A stretch of DNA of 64,000 bases from Polynucleobacter meluiroseus (GCA_945901245.1 CAMDKY010000003.1:18911-82910); one strand, 5' to 3'. Shown: positions 52,063 to 63,884, counted from the stretch's first letter. Numbers and translations are program-made. Notes: generated by a model not told the origin, from the sequence alone.

Positions 52063-53228
52063 GCAATTAACTCACTTAGTGATACTTGCGCAATACGTAG
52101 ATCCAGACGCTGGGCTAATGGACTTGTTGCAGTTGCTCCATCGTTTTCTGCACTTTGGATCAGCTCGATTGCACTATCCATTACCGCCGGTGCGATTAAG
52201 AAACCATGCCGGTACAAACCATTAATCAACATCAATCCCGGTTTGCTGATTCGGATCTCAGGCAAATTATCTTTTAGGGTAGGACGACACTGGGTGCTCA
52301 TTTCTAAAATGCGGGCTTCTGCAAAACCACTGTGCACGGTATAGACCGCACTGAGTAATTCCATGGCAGAGCGAACGCTGGTTGGTGAAAGATCATCCGA
52401 TTCAATTTCGGTAGCGCCAACCACGTACATATCATCCTCTTTGGGTGCACTATAAATGGGGTAACGCGGGTGAATGAGCCGAGTTGGGCGTTTGAGTTTG
52501 ACTTCGGGTGCATGCAGCCTCAGCACTTCCCCCCGAATACCACGCAGGGGATTCGATTCCCAGGCAGCTTTTGCACCGAGGCCGCGGCAGTCAATCACCC
52601 AATCATGCTTTTCTTGGCGATGTAGCTCGTCGGGATCAACAGACTGATTCCAATGCAGTGAAACCCCCATAGCATCCAGCGCATGCAGTACGGAAACTAA
52701 CAACTGCCGGTTATCCAATTGCCCTTCATGCGCCAAAAATAAACCCTGCTGAAAGCGATCGGCTAGGCTTGGTTCGAGCATTTGCAAGGCGGTGCGGTCA
52801 AGTTGCTCTGGCTGTTGTAGCGGGAAGGCAGAAGTACTTATCTGCTGACTCTCTCGGCAATTGCGCTCAAGATGGGCAGTCAGACGCTTGGCTTCAGTCG
52901 CGTCTTGTTGATGCCAAACAAAGACCGTTCCTGCTTGCTGAAAAAACACGGGCAGACTGAGCTCCGCAATCAATTCTTTCCAGCGCGGCAAGCTATAGAT
53001 GCCCATTTGCACGACATTGGCTTCAGTAATAGCCGATTCAGCCAGTGGTGCCAGCATGGCCGCCGCAATCGTTGCAGCGGCATGCTCGCCATCCGGTCCG
53101 CCGCGATCATAAAGCGTTACCTCTGCACCACCTTTTGCGAGGGCGTAGGCCATCATCCGGCCCATGAGGCCAGCCCCGACAATGGCTATTCGCTTGCCAG
53201 AAAAAGATGGGCTGTGTTCAACGAGCAT
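52050..53228 (-). CDS. thiO: Glycine oxidase ThiO
   Basis: A 392-residue FAD oxidase that makes iminoglycine (dehydroglycine) for the thiazole ring. The FAD motif RIAIVGAGLMGRMMAYALAK is at the N terminus, with WVIDCRGLGAKA and INGLYRHGFLIAPAV as DAO-family signatures. ATG 53228 is chosen since the frame upstream enters thiC. Use of ThiO rather than the radical-SAM ThiH implies aerobic thiamine synthesis. Confidence 0.93.
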   Translation of the reverse strand: MLVEHSPSFSGKRIAIVGAGLMGRMMAYALAKGGAEVTLYDRGGPDGEHAAATIAAAMLAPLAESAITEANVVQMGIYSLPRWKELIAELSLPVFFQQAGTVFVWHQQDATEAKRLTAHLERNCRESQQISTSAFPLQQPEQLDRTALQMLEPSLADRFQQGLFLAHEGQLDNRQLLVSVLHALDAMGVSLHWNQSVDPDELHRQEKHDWVIDCRGLGAKAAWESNPLRGIRGEVLRLHAPEVKLKRPTRLIHPRYPIYSAPKEDDMYVVGATEIESDDLSPTSVRSAMELLSAVYTVHSGFAEARILEMSTQCRPTLKDNLPEIRISKPGLMLINGLYRHGFLIAPAVMDSAIELIQSAENDGATATSPLAQRLDLRIAQVSLSELIACAS

Positions 53229-53247
53229 GGTGTGAACAGCCAATACC

Positions 53248-55170
<1,923 letters not shown>

Positions 55171-55210
55171 CTAACTGATTATTAGATGGACGAAACCGGG
55201 TACCGGTTTT

Positions 55211-55298
55211 GATGACACTCCCCACGCCAGCATTATCTGGATCGGGTAATAGGGTCTTTCTCAGCGCCACCAATTACGGAGGGCACCCCTGTTTCATC
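55211..55298 (-). promoter_or_regulatory. TPP riboswitch (THI element) of the thiC operon
   Basis: Read on the minus strand, the aptamer has AGGGGTGCCC, GGCGCTGAGA, AGACCCT, ACCCGATCCAGATAATGC and TGGCGTGGGGAGTG in the right order, the conserved core of the thi box. GATG...ACA at the start pairs with TGT-CATC at the end as P1. After it, AAACCGG-TAC-CCGGTTT (55193-55209) forms a perfect hairpin without a U-run, and AGGAG of thiC follows 19 bases later, which points to control of translation rather than termination. High TPP should lower thiC-thiE expression. Confidence 0.93.
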
Positions 55299-55384
55299 CT
55301 TGCAAGCATTTAACCACGAAACGCTGACGGGTATGCTGACTCAAATCAATAATGGTTAATTCATGTGTTCTGACGTGATTCTGC

Positions 55385-56227
55385 TTAGCTAATGTTGCGT
55401 CGCAAAATAAAATCAGCCGTTACCAAGGCGGCATCTGCCGTGAATTCATCGGCCAAAATACGGGCGGCTGCTTCACCGTGGGTAACCGCTATAAAACCAG
55501 CCACTTCACCATCGCGGTTCGTAGGCAAGAGGTTGCTGGGAATTAAGAGGTCATAAATAAACAGGGATTCGGCATGAAAGCCCAGCGGCGGTGTGGGTCT
55601 GCGCATCTCCATTCGGCCAGCCGGCTGAATACCCGCTGCAATCGCCTGCGGAATACCTGCCTCTTCCCACAATTCACGGCGGGCGCAAACCCAGGGTGTT
55701 TCATCGGCGGAAATGCCCCCAGCGCTCAGGTTATCGAGCTTACCCGGGTCAATGTGTTTGTTTTCACTGCGGCGACCCAACCAGATTCGACGATCTTCGG
55801 TAAAGCCATTCATGTGACTGGCCATGCTTTTGAGACCAAAGGTCCGAAACGCAGCCCGCTCGAGCTGAAATAGGGCGTGTCCTTGCTGATCTAAAAAGGC
55901 AAATTCCTCATTTCGCCAGCCGGGTATAAATCCCCCTTCGCGCATCCGCCTGGCTAAGGCATTCCAGGTTTGACTGAGCAGGGCAGGACGCTCCCCGCTA
56001 ACGAGCAGCCGCTGCGGCTCAAGATGAATGCCAGTAATGGGACTAGCCTGAAGCGATTGCTTGATGAAGGCAAAAAAATCGCCTTGTAAATAACCGACTG
56101 TTTGACCTAATTTACTCGCAGTTGGAATGGCCAGGTAAATCGGTACATAGTCAGCAGGCACGGAGCGTGCTGTGTTCTGGAGCATTTCCTCTAGGGCTGC
56201 CAAGGTGCTGGGTGTGAGTGCATTCAT
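55385..56227 (-). CDS. Nudix hydrolase with DUF4743 domain (thiamine-pyrophosphate-damage type)
   Basis: A 280-residue protein. The N-terminal half is a DUF4743 domain (to about residue 125); the C-terminal half is a Nudix domain with a complete box from G162 or so: GGISADETPWVCARRELWEE followed by AGI, fitting GX5EX7REUXEEXGU. Relatives (yeast Tnr3 and plant/bacterial homologues) remove phosphate from oxidised, toxic thiamine diphosphates. Placement just upstream of the thiC riboswitch supports a thiamine link. TACACT ends eight bases before the ATG. It has no riboswitch of its own. Confidence 0.84.
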   Translation of the reverse strand: MNALTPSTLAALEEMLQNTARSVPADYVPIYLAIPTASKLGQTVGYLQGDFFAFIKQSLQASPITGIHLEPQRLLVSGERPALLSQTWNALARRMREGGFIPGWRNEEFAFLDQQGHALFQLERAAFRTFGLKSMASHMNGFTEDRRIWLGRRSENKHIDPGKLDNLSAGGISADETPWVCARRELWEEAGIPQAIAAGIQPAGRMEMRRPTPPLGFHAESLFIYDLLIPSNLLPTNRDGEVAGFIAVTHGEAAARILADEFTADAALVTADFILRRNIS

Positions 56228-56559
56228 GTGACTTTAGTGTACGAGAAAATCAACTCTACTTGGTAGATAGCAGTGCCCGATAACTAAGACTACTTTCGTA
56301 TTTATCGATCACTTGATCGAATAAAAAATAACTTACAGCATGATTAAAAAATAAAAAGTCAATGGCTAAATAAAATAAAAAAGGGGAATAAAAGATTGCT
56401 TATTTTTTAAGCAAGCCAGCTCATCCTATAAAAATTCAATACTTAGGAACACTTTTAATAATTTATCCACATCCGCTGTGGATAACTTTAGGTGAAATAA
56501 ATTGATTGACTTTTAAAATCATTTTGGAATGCAGCAACACTCACTTTTAAATAATACGG
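56228..56559. other. 332-base AT-rich gap with three inverted repeats
   Basis: No ORF of note. It holds a palindrome TTTATCGATCA-CT-TGATCGAATAAA (56301-56325, one bulge), an A/T-dominated run at about 56320-56395, a hairpin TTGCTTA/TAAGCAA (56396-56414) and the inverted DnaA boxes (56463-56485). It is the upstream region of the Nudix gene and lies downstream of the start of tRNA-Arg. Confidence 0.7.
56463..56485. promoter_or_regulatory. Pair of perfect DnaA boxes in inverted orientation
   Basis: TTATCCACA, five bases (TCCGC), then TGTGGATAA: two copies of the full DnaA-box consensus facing each other. They lie next to an AT-rich run. No dnaA, dnaN or rpmH gene is close, so a DnaA-titration, reactivation or regulatory site is more likely than the chromosomal origin. 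Confidence 0.6.
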
Positions 56560-56634
56560 TGGTCCCGCCGACAGGAATCGAACCTGTATCCCACGCTTAG
56601 GAGGCATGTGCACTATCCATTGTGCTACGGCGAG
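56560..56634 (-). tRNA. argW: tRNA-Arg (anticodon CCU)
   Basis: Read on the minus strand, CTCGCCG pairs with CGGCGGG (one G-U), followed by A and an encoded CCA. The anticodon stem CATGC/GCGTG closes the loop CTCCTAA, giving CCU, and the T arm is ACAGGTTCGATTCCTGT. The 75-base length and all four arms are normal. Confidence 0.95.
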
Positions 56635-56656
56635 TAATGGCGTTAAAAGCAGACTG

Positions 56657-56818
56657 TTAAAAACCGCACAGCGCCCAAACTGTATTCGTTAAAGCAACCA
56701 TCATGTCTGGCCTAAAGTAAGCCATAAATGTAAGGGCAAGTACAGCAAGAACGAGAGTGAATAAAGCAAGCTCTTGCCATCGTCGTTTTCGAGGGGGTTG
56801 CGTAAATAGGTAGCGCAT
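56657..56818 (-). CDS. Small single-span membrane protein (53 residues), candidate
   Basis: The frame runs from ATG 56818 to TAA. It has a basic N terminus (PPRKRRWQE), one hydrophobic span LALFTLVLAVLALTFMAYF and a short tail with TVWALCGF, a positive-inside layout. It lies between the MFS gene and tRNA-Arg on the same strand, 43 bases after the MFS stop and 22 bases before the tRNA. No Shine-Dalgarno sequence is visible, so it is a candidate only; I have a vague memory of similar small proteins in Burkholderiales. Confidence 0.5.
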   Translation of the reverse strand: MRYLFTQPPRKRRWQELALFTLVLAVLALTFMAYFRPDMMVALTNTVWALCGF

Positions 56819-56861
56819 ACTGAATTGTAACCAGCCATCGCATGTTTGCCAGGAGGCCTAA

Positions 56862-58094
56862 TTAAATTGACTGAGGGCGCCCAATAGCACGCTCTTGAAT
56901 CGGCAAATTAATCAACGCAGCAAAAATACCCAGGCCAATTGCAATCATCCATACCAAATCATAAGTTCCAGTGCGATCATATAAAAGGCCGCCGAAATAA
57001 GCACCGCAAAAACTCCCCAGCTGATGCGAAAAAAAAACCAAACCTGAGAGCATGCTCAGGTACTTCACGCCAAAAATTTGAGCGACAATAGCGTTGGTAA
57101 GGGGTACCGTAGAGAGCCATAAAAAGCCCATTACCGCAGCAAAGAGGTAAGTTGAAAAGGGCGTGATTGGCATCAATACAAAGAGTGCGATGGCAATGGC
57201 GCGGCTCGCGTAGATACCCGAGAGTAAATAACGCTTTGGAAAACGCTGGCCCAAGACGCCTGCATAAAATGTGCCGAACACATTAAAGAGACCAATCAAG
57301 GCGAGAGCAGTGCTGGCGACTGCGGGTGAGCCAATCGACGGGACTGCCTTAGATAGATCGCTGAGGTAAGGCGCCAGATGCACTGAAATAAATACCACCT
57401 GAAAGCCGCAAACAAAATAACCCATGGTGAGCAACTGAAAGCTACGGTTATGCATAGCCTCACGCAGCGCCTCTGCAATGGTTTGATTGCCCAATTGCAA
57501 ATGGGGTGACCCCGCAGGCTCCCTAAGCTTAAGGGCAATCGGCAGCATAAATGTAGCCATTAAACCCAGCAGCAGTAATGCGTCTGCAGCACCAAAATAC
57601 GTTATCAAGCCCTGCTCCACCGGAATCATCAGAAACTGACCAAAGGATCCCGCTGCCGCAGCAATGCCCATCGCCCAAACTCGTTTGTCCGCGGTGACGT
57701 TACGACCCAAAATACCATAGACCACGCTATAGGTGGTTGCCGTTTGCGCTAAACCAATCAAGAGGCCGCCAGCCAATGTAAAGTTCAGGGCATCGCTTGA
57801 GAGTGCCATTCCCACCAGCCCTGCGGCATAGAGAATACCGCCCATCACGATGATCCGAAAGGCACCAAAGCGATCCGCTAAGGCGCCAGTAACTGGCTGA
57901 AGTGCGCCCCAGATTAAATTTTGCAGGGCAATAGTAAGGGCAAAGGTCTCGCGATCCCATCCATTGGCAACGGTGATGGGTAAATTAAATAATCCAAAGC
58001 CATGGCGAATACCCATCGATAGGGTAACGAGCAGACCGCCATAAATCAGAACCTGTTTGAGCGGCAGTGACCCGCTGTGAAATTGGCCTGGCAT
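56862..58094 (-). CDS. MFS transporter (oxalate/monocarboxylate-like)
   Basis: A 410-residue permease with 12 predicted spans. GLFNLPITVANGWDRETFAL, ALQPVTGALADRFGAFR and the mid-loop fit the OFA/MCT-like branch of the major facilitator superfamily, often annotated only as MFS. Substrate unknown; the CoA-transferase gene 12 bases upstream on the same strand suggests a carboxylate that is activated after uptake. Confidence 0.86.
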   Translation of the reverse strand: MPGQFHSGSLPLKQVLIYGGLLVTLSMGIRHGFGLFNLPITVANGWDRETFALTIALQNLIWGALQPVTGALADRFGAFRIIVMGGILYAAGLVGMALSSDALNFTLAGGLLIGLAQTATTYSVVYGILGRNVTADKRVWAMGIAAAAGSFGQFLMIPVEQGLITYFGAADALLLLGLMATFMLPIALKLREPAGSPHLQLGNQTIAEALREAMHNRSFQLLTMGYFVCGFQVVFISVHLAPYLSDLSKAVPSIGSPAVASTALALIGLFNVFGTFYAGVLGQRFPKRYLLSGIYASRAIAIALFVLMPITPFSTYLFAAVMGFLWLSTVPLTNAIVAQIFGVKYLSMLSGLVFFSHQLGSFCGAYFGGLLYDRTGTYDLVWMIAIGLGIFAALINLPIQERAIGRPQSI

Positions 58095-58106
58095 GCGATG
58101 AAGTGC

Positions 58107-59327
58107 CTAAATAGCCTGCTTGTTTCGTAATGCGGCGATTTGTTCTGTACTCAGGCCTAGGCGCTCGCGCAGTACTTCATCGGTGTGTTGCCCTAATGTG
58201 GGTGGTGCCATGCGCACTTCGACGGGGGTTGCGGATAATCTCATGGGGCTGTTAACCAATTTCATGGTGCCGGCAGTGGGGTGTGGCAGTTGCATTTCAA
58301 TTTGGCGCGAGACGACTTGCTCGTTTGCAAACACTTCTTCTAAATCATTGATCGGTCCACAGGGTACGTTAACTTTTTCTAAAGTAGCAATCCAATCGGC
58401 TTTGCTTTTGCGCTTGGTCATTTCAGATAGAAGCGGGACTAGGATTGAGCGATGTGCAACGCGTGATGGGTTATCGGCGAAGCGAGTATCGTCTGCTAAA
58501 TCTTCTTCGCCACCAGCCTTTACAAATTGACGAAATTGCTTATCGTTGCCAACCGCAATAATCATCCAGCCATCCGAGGTTGGAAAAGTTTGGTACGGCA
58601 CAATGTTGGGGTGGGCATTGCCCCAGCGTCGCGGTGCAACGCCAGTACACAAATAATTACTCGAGATATTGGCCATCATCGCAATTTGGGTATCCAGCAG
58701 AGCCATATCAATGTATTGACCCTCGCCAGATCGATCGCGATGAATGACCGCGGCCAAAATAGCAGAGCTGGCGTACATCCCGGTAAATAAATCCACAATC
58801 GCAACCCCGGCCTTTTGTGGGCCGCCGCCCGGCAAATCATCTGCCTCACCAGTCACGCTCATAAAGCCGCCAAGGCCTTGAATAATAAAATCATAGCCAG
58901 GACGCTGGGCATAGGGCCCTGTCTGGCCAAAGCCGGTCACCGAGCAGTAAATCAGATCGGGTTTTTGTAACTTCAGGCTGTCGTAGTCGAGCCCGTATTT
59001 TTTTAATTGACCCACTTTGTAGTTTTCGATCACTACATCGGACTCTCGGGCGAGCTCGCGGATGATGTCTTGACCCTCAGGGGCGCTGATATCCACGGTA
59101 ATCGAGCGTTTATTGCGGTTAATCGAGATGAAGTAGGCTGCCTCTGCCGTGTCTTCGCCTTGCGGGTTTTTTGCGAAAGGAGGCCCCCAGTGGCGAGTAT
59201 CGTCCCCTACGTGTGGGCGCTCGACTTTGATGACGTCTGCACCTAAATCCGCTAAATTTTGCGCGCACCATGGTCCAGCAAGAACCCGACTGAGGTCTAA
59301 AACTCGAATATGACTAAGTGCACCCAT
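58107..59327 (-). CDS. CaiB/BaiF family CoA-transferase
   Basis: A 406-residue class III CoA-transferase. LDLSRVLAGPWCAQNLADLG near the N terminus, RNKRSITVDIS and the catalytic D146 in RPGYDFIIQG are present. It differs clearly from the copy at 34752, so the two are paralogues with separate substrates. ATG 59327 (MGALSHIRVLDLSR) is the family-type start; 24 more codons upstream are open but unlike the family. Probable operon with the MFS gene; divergent from parE. Confidence 0.92.
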   Translation of the reverse strand: MGALSHIRVLDLSRVLAGPWCAQNLADLGADVIKVERPHVGDDTRHWGPPFAKNPQGEDTAEAAYFISINRNKRSITVDISAPEGQDIIRELARESDVVIENYKVGQLKKYGLDYDSLKLQKPDLIYCSVTGFGQTGPYAQRPGYDFIIQGLGGFMSVTGEADDLPGGGPQKAGVAIVDLFTGMYASSAILAAVIHRDRSGEGQYIDMALLDTQIAMMANISSNYLCTGVAPRRWGNAHPNIVPYQTFPTSDGWMIIAVGNDKQFRQFVKAGGEEDLADDTRFADNPSRVAHRSILVPLLSEMTKRKSKADWIATLEKVNVPCGPINDLEEVFANEQVVSRQIEMQLPHPTAGTMKLVNSPMRLSATPVEVRMAPPTLGQHTDEVLRERLGLSTEQIAALRNKQAI

Positions 59328-59443
59328 ATCGCAATTTTGGCATGGATGAGCCAAAAATCCGTCGCAGGGGCCAAAGAGGGTCTTTAAATACGCAAGCAAA
59401 GCCTATGTAGCGGTAAAAAAAAGAGGCTAATCCCAGACATGAC

Positions 59444-59449
59444 TACAAT
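59444..59449 (+). promoter_or_regulatory. -10-like element TACAAT before parE
   Basis: TACAAT ends eight bases before the parE ATG at 59458. There is no Shine-Dalgarno sequence and no clear -35 at normal spacing. Confidence 0.35.
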
Positions 59450-59457
59450 TTCTGCGC

Positions 59458-61446
59458 ATGGCAACCCGTAAAACCTCCGAATACAGCGAATCGTCGATTC
59501 AGGTCCTCAAAGGACTCGAGCCAGTCCGACAGCGTCCTGGCATGTATACCAGGACCGACAACCCCCTTCACATCATCCAGGAAGTGCTTGATAACGCTTC
59601 CGATGAGGCTCTGGGTGGCTTTGGCAAGCAAATCATGGTCACCTTGCATGCTGACGGTAGCGTCAGTGTTGAGGACGATGGCCGTGGTATTCCGGTGGGG
59701 ATGCATCCCACTGAAAAACTACCGGTAGTGCAAATTGTCTTCACTCAGTTGCATGCAGGCGGTAAGTTTGAAAAAGGCAGCGGCGGAGCGTATGCCTTCT
59801 CCGGTGGATTGCACGGTGTCGGCGTCTCGGTCACAAATGCCTTATCCAAACGCTTAGACGTTACTGTGTGGCGTGAGGGCCAAATATCTACCTTGAGCTT
59901 TGCCGACGGCAATGTGATTGAGAAACTCAAAACCAAGCCGGCTGATAAAGGCGATAAGGCCCATGGTACACGTGTGCGCACGTGGCCTGATAGTAAATAT
60001 TTCGATAGCGGCGCTATTCCGGTGGCCGATCTAATTCGCTTACTGCGTTCCAAGGCAGTCTTGTTGCCAGGGGTCAAAGTGACCTTGATTCAAGAAAAAA
60101 GCGGCGAGACCCAAACTTGGCAATACGCGCAAGGCTTGCGCGGCTACCTTAATGAGGCCCTAGCTCAAGCTGGCCACAGCGCCGAAGTGATTCCTGCATT
60201 TGAGTCTGAGCAATACGCCACTGGGAACGCCGATGAAGATACGTTTGCGGAAGGCGAGGGCGCTGCCTGGGTCGTGACTTGGACCGAAGATGGCGCACCC
60301 GTGCGCGAAAGTTATGTGAATTTAATTCCGACGCCGGCTGGCGGTACGCATGAGAGTGGCTTACGCGAAGGCTTATTCAATGCCGTTAAAGGCTTTATTG
60401 AAATGCATGCCTTGCAACCGAAGGGCGTGAAGTTGATGCCCGAGGATGTTTTTGCCCGTGCTTCGTTCATTTTGTCCGCTAAGGTACTTGATCCCCAGTT
60501 CCAGGGGCAAATTAAAGAGCGTTTGAATTCACGCGACGCAGTCCGCTTAGTGTCTAGCTTTTCTAAATCCGCCTTAGAGCTTTGGCTGAATCAGCACGTG
60601 GACTATGGCCGCAAATTAGCCGAGCTCGTTATCAAACAAGCCCAAGCTAGAACCCGCGCCGGACAAAAGGTAGAGAAGAAAAAATCATCTGGGGTTGCCG
60701 TATTGCCAGGCAAGTTAACGGATTGCGAGAGCCAAGACATTGCACTGAACGAACTCTTTTTAGTCGAAGGTGACTCTGCAGGCGGTTCAGCCAAAATGGG
60801 TCGCAACAAAGAGTACCAGGCTATATTACCGCTACGCGGCAAAGTCCTTAATACCTGGGAGGCAGAGCGCGATCGCTTGTTTGCGAACAATGAAGTGCAC
60901 GACATTGCGGTTGCGATCGGCGTCGATCCCCACGGCCTAAATGATGCGCCTGATTTATCCAATTTACGCTACGGTAAGATTTGCATTCTGTCGGATGCCG
61001 ATGTAGATGGCTCCCATATTCAGGTTTTATTACTCACCTTGTTTTACAAACACTTTCCAAAGCTGCTGGATGCCGGACATGTGTACATTGCAAGACCACC
61101 CCTGTTTCGGGTGGATGCGCCAGCACGCGGCAAAAAACCGGCACAAAAAATATACGCCTTGGATGCCAGTGAACTCAATGCGATCGAGGACAAATTGCGT
61201 AAAGATGGTGTTCGCGATAACGCATGGCAAATTTCGCGCTTCAAAGGCCTTGGCGAGATGAGTGCGGAGCAGCTATGGGACACCACCTTGAATCCCGATA
61301 CTCGCCGCTTACTCCCCGTTACTTTAGGCGTCATGAGCGAGCAAGACACTTATAAAACCATGGACATGCTGATGGGTAAATCCGAATCGGGCGCCAGGCG
61401 GGATTGGCTAGAAGAGCGTGGCAATGAAGTGGAGGCAGATATTTAA
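59458..61446 (+). CDS. parE: DNA topoisomerase IV subunit B
   Basis: A 662-residue ATPase subunit that with ParC unlinks daughter chromosomes. GHKL ATPase motifs [23 protein letters not shown] and [14 protein letters not shown] are at the N terminus; the TOPRIM domain has [16 protein letters not shown] and [11 protein letters not shown]. ParE rather than GyrB is indicated by length (GyrB is about 150 residues longer in proteobacteria) and by the adjacent parC. Its TAA overlaps the parC ATG by one base. Confidence 0.95.
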   Translation: MATRKTSEYSESSIQVLKGLEPVRQRPGMYTRTDNPLHIIQEVLDNASDEALGGFGKQIMVTLHADGSVSVEDDGRGIPVGMHPTEKLPVVQIVFTQLHAGGKFEKGSGGAYAFSGGLHGVGVSVTNALSKRLDVTVWREGQISTLSFADGNVIEKLKTKPADKGDKAHGTRVRTWPDSKYFDSGAIPVADLIRLLRSKAVLLPGVKVTLIQEKSGETQTWQYAQGLRGYLNEALAQAGHSAEVIPAFESEQYATGNADEDTFAEGEGAAWVVTWTEDGAPVRESYVNLIPTPAGGTHESGLREGLFNAVKGFIEMHALQPKGVKLMPEDVFARASFILSAKVLDPQFQGQIKERLNSRDAVRLVSSFSKSALELWLNQHVDYGRKLAELVIKQAQARTRAGQKVEKKKSSGVAVLPGKLTDCESQDIALNELFLVEGDSAGGSAKMGRNKEYQAILPLRGKVLNTWEAERDRLFANNEVHDIAVAIGVDPHGLNDAPDLSNLRYGKICILSDADVDGSHIQVLLLTLFYKHFPKLLDAGHVYIARPPLFRVDAPARGKKPAQKIYALDASELNAIEDKLRKDGVRDNAWQISRFKGLGEMSAEQLWDTTLNPDTRRLLPVTLGVMSEQDTYKTMDMLMGKSESGARRDWLEERGNEVEADI

Positions 61447-63863
61447 TGGCAACGCGCAAACCCAATAAAGCCCCTAGCATGCAAGAGCAAGCGGATTTGT
61501 TTGCTATCGAAGCCATTGGCTCAAATTCTAATTTACCTCCCACTCCACCACGTGGATCATCCGACAGTATGGATGGCGACGGAAGCGATGGATTAACGCT
61601 GGCGGTCTATGCCGAGCGGGCATATTTGGATTACGCCATTAGTGTGGTGAAGGGCCGCGCCTTGCCAGAAGTAGCCGATGGTCAAAAGCCAGTGCAGCGC
61701 CGCATTCTGTTTTCGATGAGTGAAATGGGTTTACGCTCCGACGCCAAGCCAGTCAAAAGTGCCCGCGTAGTTGGTGATGTGCTCGGTAAGTTTCATCCGC
61801 ATGGCGATCAATCGGCTTACGATGCCTTGGTTCGATTGGCTCAAAGTTTCTCCCTGCGTTATCCCCTGATGGATGGGCAAGGTAACTTTGGCTCACGCGA
61901 TGGCGATGGGGCTGCCGCAATGCGTTACACCGAGGCGCGCCTAACCAAGATTGCAACGCATTTACTCCTCAGTGAAATCGATGAGGGTACGGTTGAATTT
62001 GCGCCTAACTATGATGGCTCGTTTCAGGAGCCTAAGTTGTTACCGGCGCGTTTGCCCTTTGTTTTACTGAATGGTGCCTCAGGCATTGCTGTGGGCATGG
62101 CCACTGAAATTCCATCGCATAATTTGCGCGAAGTGGCTGCTGCTGCAATAGCCCTAATGAAATCTCCCAATATGAGCATGGCTGATTTATTGGCGATTGT
62201 TCAGGGCCCTGATTTTCCTGGCGGCGGACAGATCATTTCATCGGCAAGCGATATTGCCCAGATTTACGAAGGTGGTCGCGGCAGCCTTAAGGTGCGGGCA
62301 CGTTGGTCGGTAGAGGAATTGGCGCGGGGCCAATGGCAGATTGTGGTGAATGAATTACCGCCTGCGACATCAACCCAGCGGGTGCTGCAAGAAATTGAAG
62401 AGCTGACCAATCCCAAAATTAAATTAGGGAAAAAATCATTAACGCCGGATCAAAGTAACGTCAAAGCCAGTATTTTGAACGTACTCGATTGCGTGCGCGA
62501 CGAATCCAGCAAAGACGCTGCAGTGCGTTTGGTATTTGAGCCCAAGAGTAAAAATGTGGAAGTCAATGATTTCGTTAATTTACTGCTAGCCCATACCTCG
62601 CTTGAGTCTAATGCACCGATTAATCTGGTGATGATTGGTAATGATGGTCGGCCGCGGCAAAAGAATTTAAAAGACATTATTTCCGAGTGGGTCGCTTTCC
62701 GGGTGGCAACGGTAACGCGTCGCACGGAACATCGCCTGGCGAAGGTGAATGCCCGTATTCATATTCTGGAAGGTCGTCAGATCATTCTGCTGAATATCGA
62801 CAAGGTAATTAAGATCATTCGCAATAGCGATGAGCCAAAAGCGGATCTGATTACGGCATTTAAGCTGAGCGATCGCCAAGCCGAAGACATTTTAGAGATT
62901 CGCTTACGTCAATTAGCTCGCCTTGAAGCAATCAAGATCGAGCAAGAATTGGCCGAGTTGCAGGCGGAAAAAGCGGATTTAGATGGCCTCTTACAGAATG
63001 ATTCGACCTTACGTAAACGCATCATTAAAGAGATTGAATCCGATGCGAAAGAATTCGGTGATGAGCGCCGTACCATAGTTCAAGAGGACAAGCGCGCAAT
63101 TGCCGAAACGAAAGTGATTGATGAACCGGTAACGGTGATTGTGTCGCAAAAAGGCTGGGTGCGGGTACGCCAAGGGCATGAACACGATGCCCAGCAATTC
63201 TCCTTTAAATCCGGCGATGCGCTGTATGCGACCTACGAATGCCGCACCGTAGATGTGATGCAGGGATTTGGTAGTGATGGCCGCGTTTATACCGTCCCAG
63301 TGAGTGACCTGCCTGGCGCGCGTGGCGATGGCGCCCCTCTTACCAGTTTTATTAATCTTGCGGCCGGTTCACAAATGGCAGCCTATTACGCAGGTCAAGT
63401 AGATGATTTGGTTTTGATTTCAACGCGGGCAGGCAATGGATTTTTGGCAAATGTGGCCGATATGCTCACGCGCAACAAAGCAGGTAAGTCGTTTATTGGC
63501 GTCGACAGTTCGTTTAGTGCTGGCGACGCGCCATTGGGTGTAAGTAAGGTGCGCCCCGGCATGAAACAGGTTGCCTGCCTCTCTGAAAGTGCCCGTTTAT
63601 TAGTGTTCCCCCTGACTGAGCTCAAACGATTACCTACAGGTGGTAAGGGCGTTATTTTGATGGGTCTCGAAGACAAAGAACGTCTTTCAGCCGCCATTGC
63701 AGTTGGCCCCGATGGCGCAACGTATTTTGGCGCTGGCCGAGCAGGGAAGCCGTCGCAATTAAGTTTGGATAGCAAAACTTTGAAATCGTTTGCTGGCAAT
63801 CGCGCGCGCAAGGGACATTACTTAGAGCCCCGCTTAAAAGATGGAAAGCTGAGCTCGAATTAA
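61446..63863 (+). CDS. parC: DNA topoisomerase IV subunit A
   Basis: An 805-residue cleavage subunit. The N-terminal 50 residues are a polar extension; the winged-helix core follows with the catalytic tyrosine Y161 in [10 protein letters not shown] and [18 protein letters not shown] around residues 117-134. The position that is serine in E. coli ParC (S80) is Q122 here. A C-terminal domain with blade-like repeats ([48 protein letters not shown]) matches the DNA-wrapping part. Full length. Coupled to parE by TAATG. Confidence 0.95.
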   Translation: MATRKPNKAPSMQEQADLFAIEAIGSNSNLPPTPPRGSSDSMDGDGSDGLTLAVYAERAYLDYAISVVKGRALPEVADGQKPVQRRILFSMSEMGLRSDAKPVKSARVVGDVLGKFHPHGDQSAYDALVRLAQSFSLRYPLMDGQGNFGSRDGDGAAAMRYTEARLTKIATHLLLSEIDEGTVEFAPNYDGSFQEPKLLPARLPFVLLNGASGIAVGMATEIPSHNLREVAAAAIALMKSPNMSMADLLAIVQGPDFPGGGQIISSASDIAQIYEGGRGSLKVRARWSVEELARGQWQIVVNELPPATSTQRVLQEIEELTNPKIKLGKKSLTPDQSNVKASILNVLDCVRDESSKDAAVRLVFEPKSKNVEVNDFVNLLLAHTSLESNAPINLVMIGNDGRPRQKNLKDIISEWVAFRVATVTRRTEHRLAKVNARIHILEGRQIILLNIDKVIKIIRNSDEPKADLITAFKLSDRQAEDILEIRLRQLARLEAIKIEQELAELQAEKADLDGLLQNDSTLRKRIIKEIESDAKEFGDERRTIVQEDKRAIAETKVIDEPVTVIVSQKGWVRVRQGHEHDAQQFSFKSGDALYATYECRTVDVMQGFGSDGRVYTVPVSDLPGARGDGAPLTSFINLAAGSQMAAYYAGQVDDLVLISTRAGNGFLANVADMLTRNKAGKSFIGVDSSFSAGDAPLGVSKVRPGMKQVACLSESARLLVFPLTELKRLPTGGKGVILMGLEDKERLSAAIAVGPDGATYFGAGRAGKPSQLSLDSKTLKSFAGNRARKGHYLEPRLKDGKLSSN

Positions 63864-63884
63864 GTTGCCGCTTTCTGCTGGGCC

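Noticed and set aside
56228-56559. Chromosomal replication origin
   Set aside because: Only two boxes and no dnaA, dnaN, rpmH or gyrB beside it; kept as a DnaA-binding site candidate instead.
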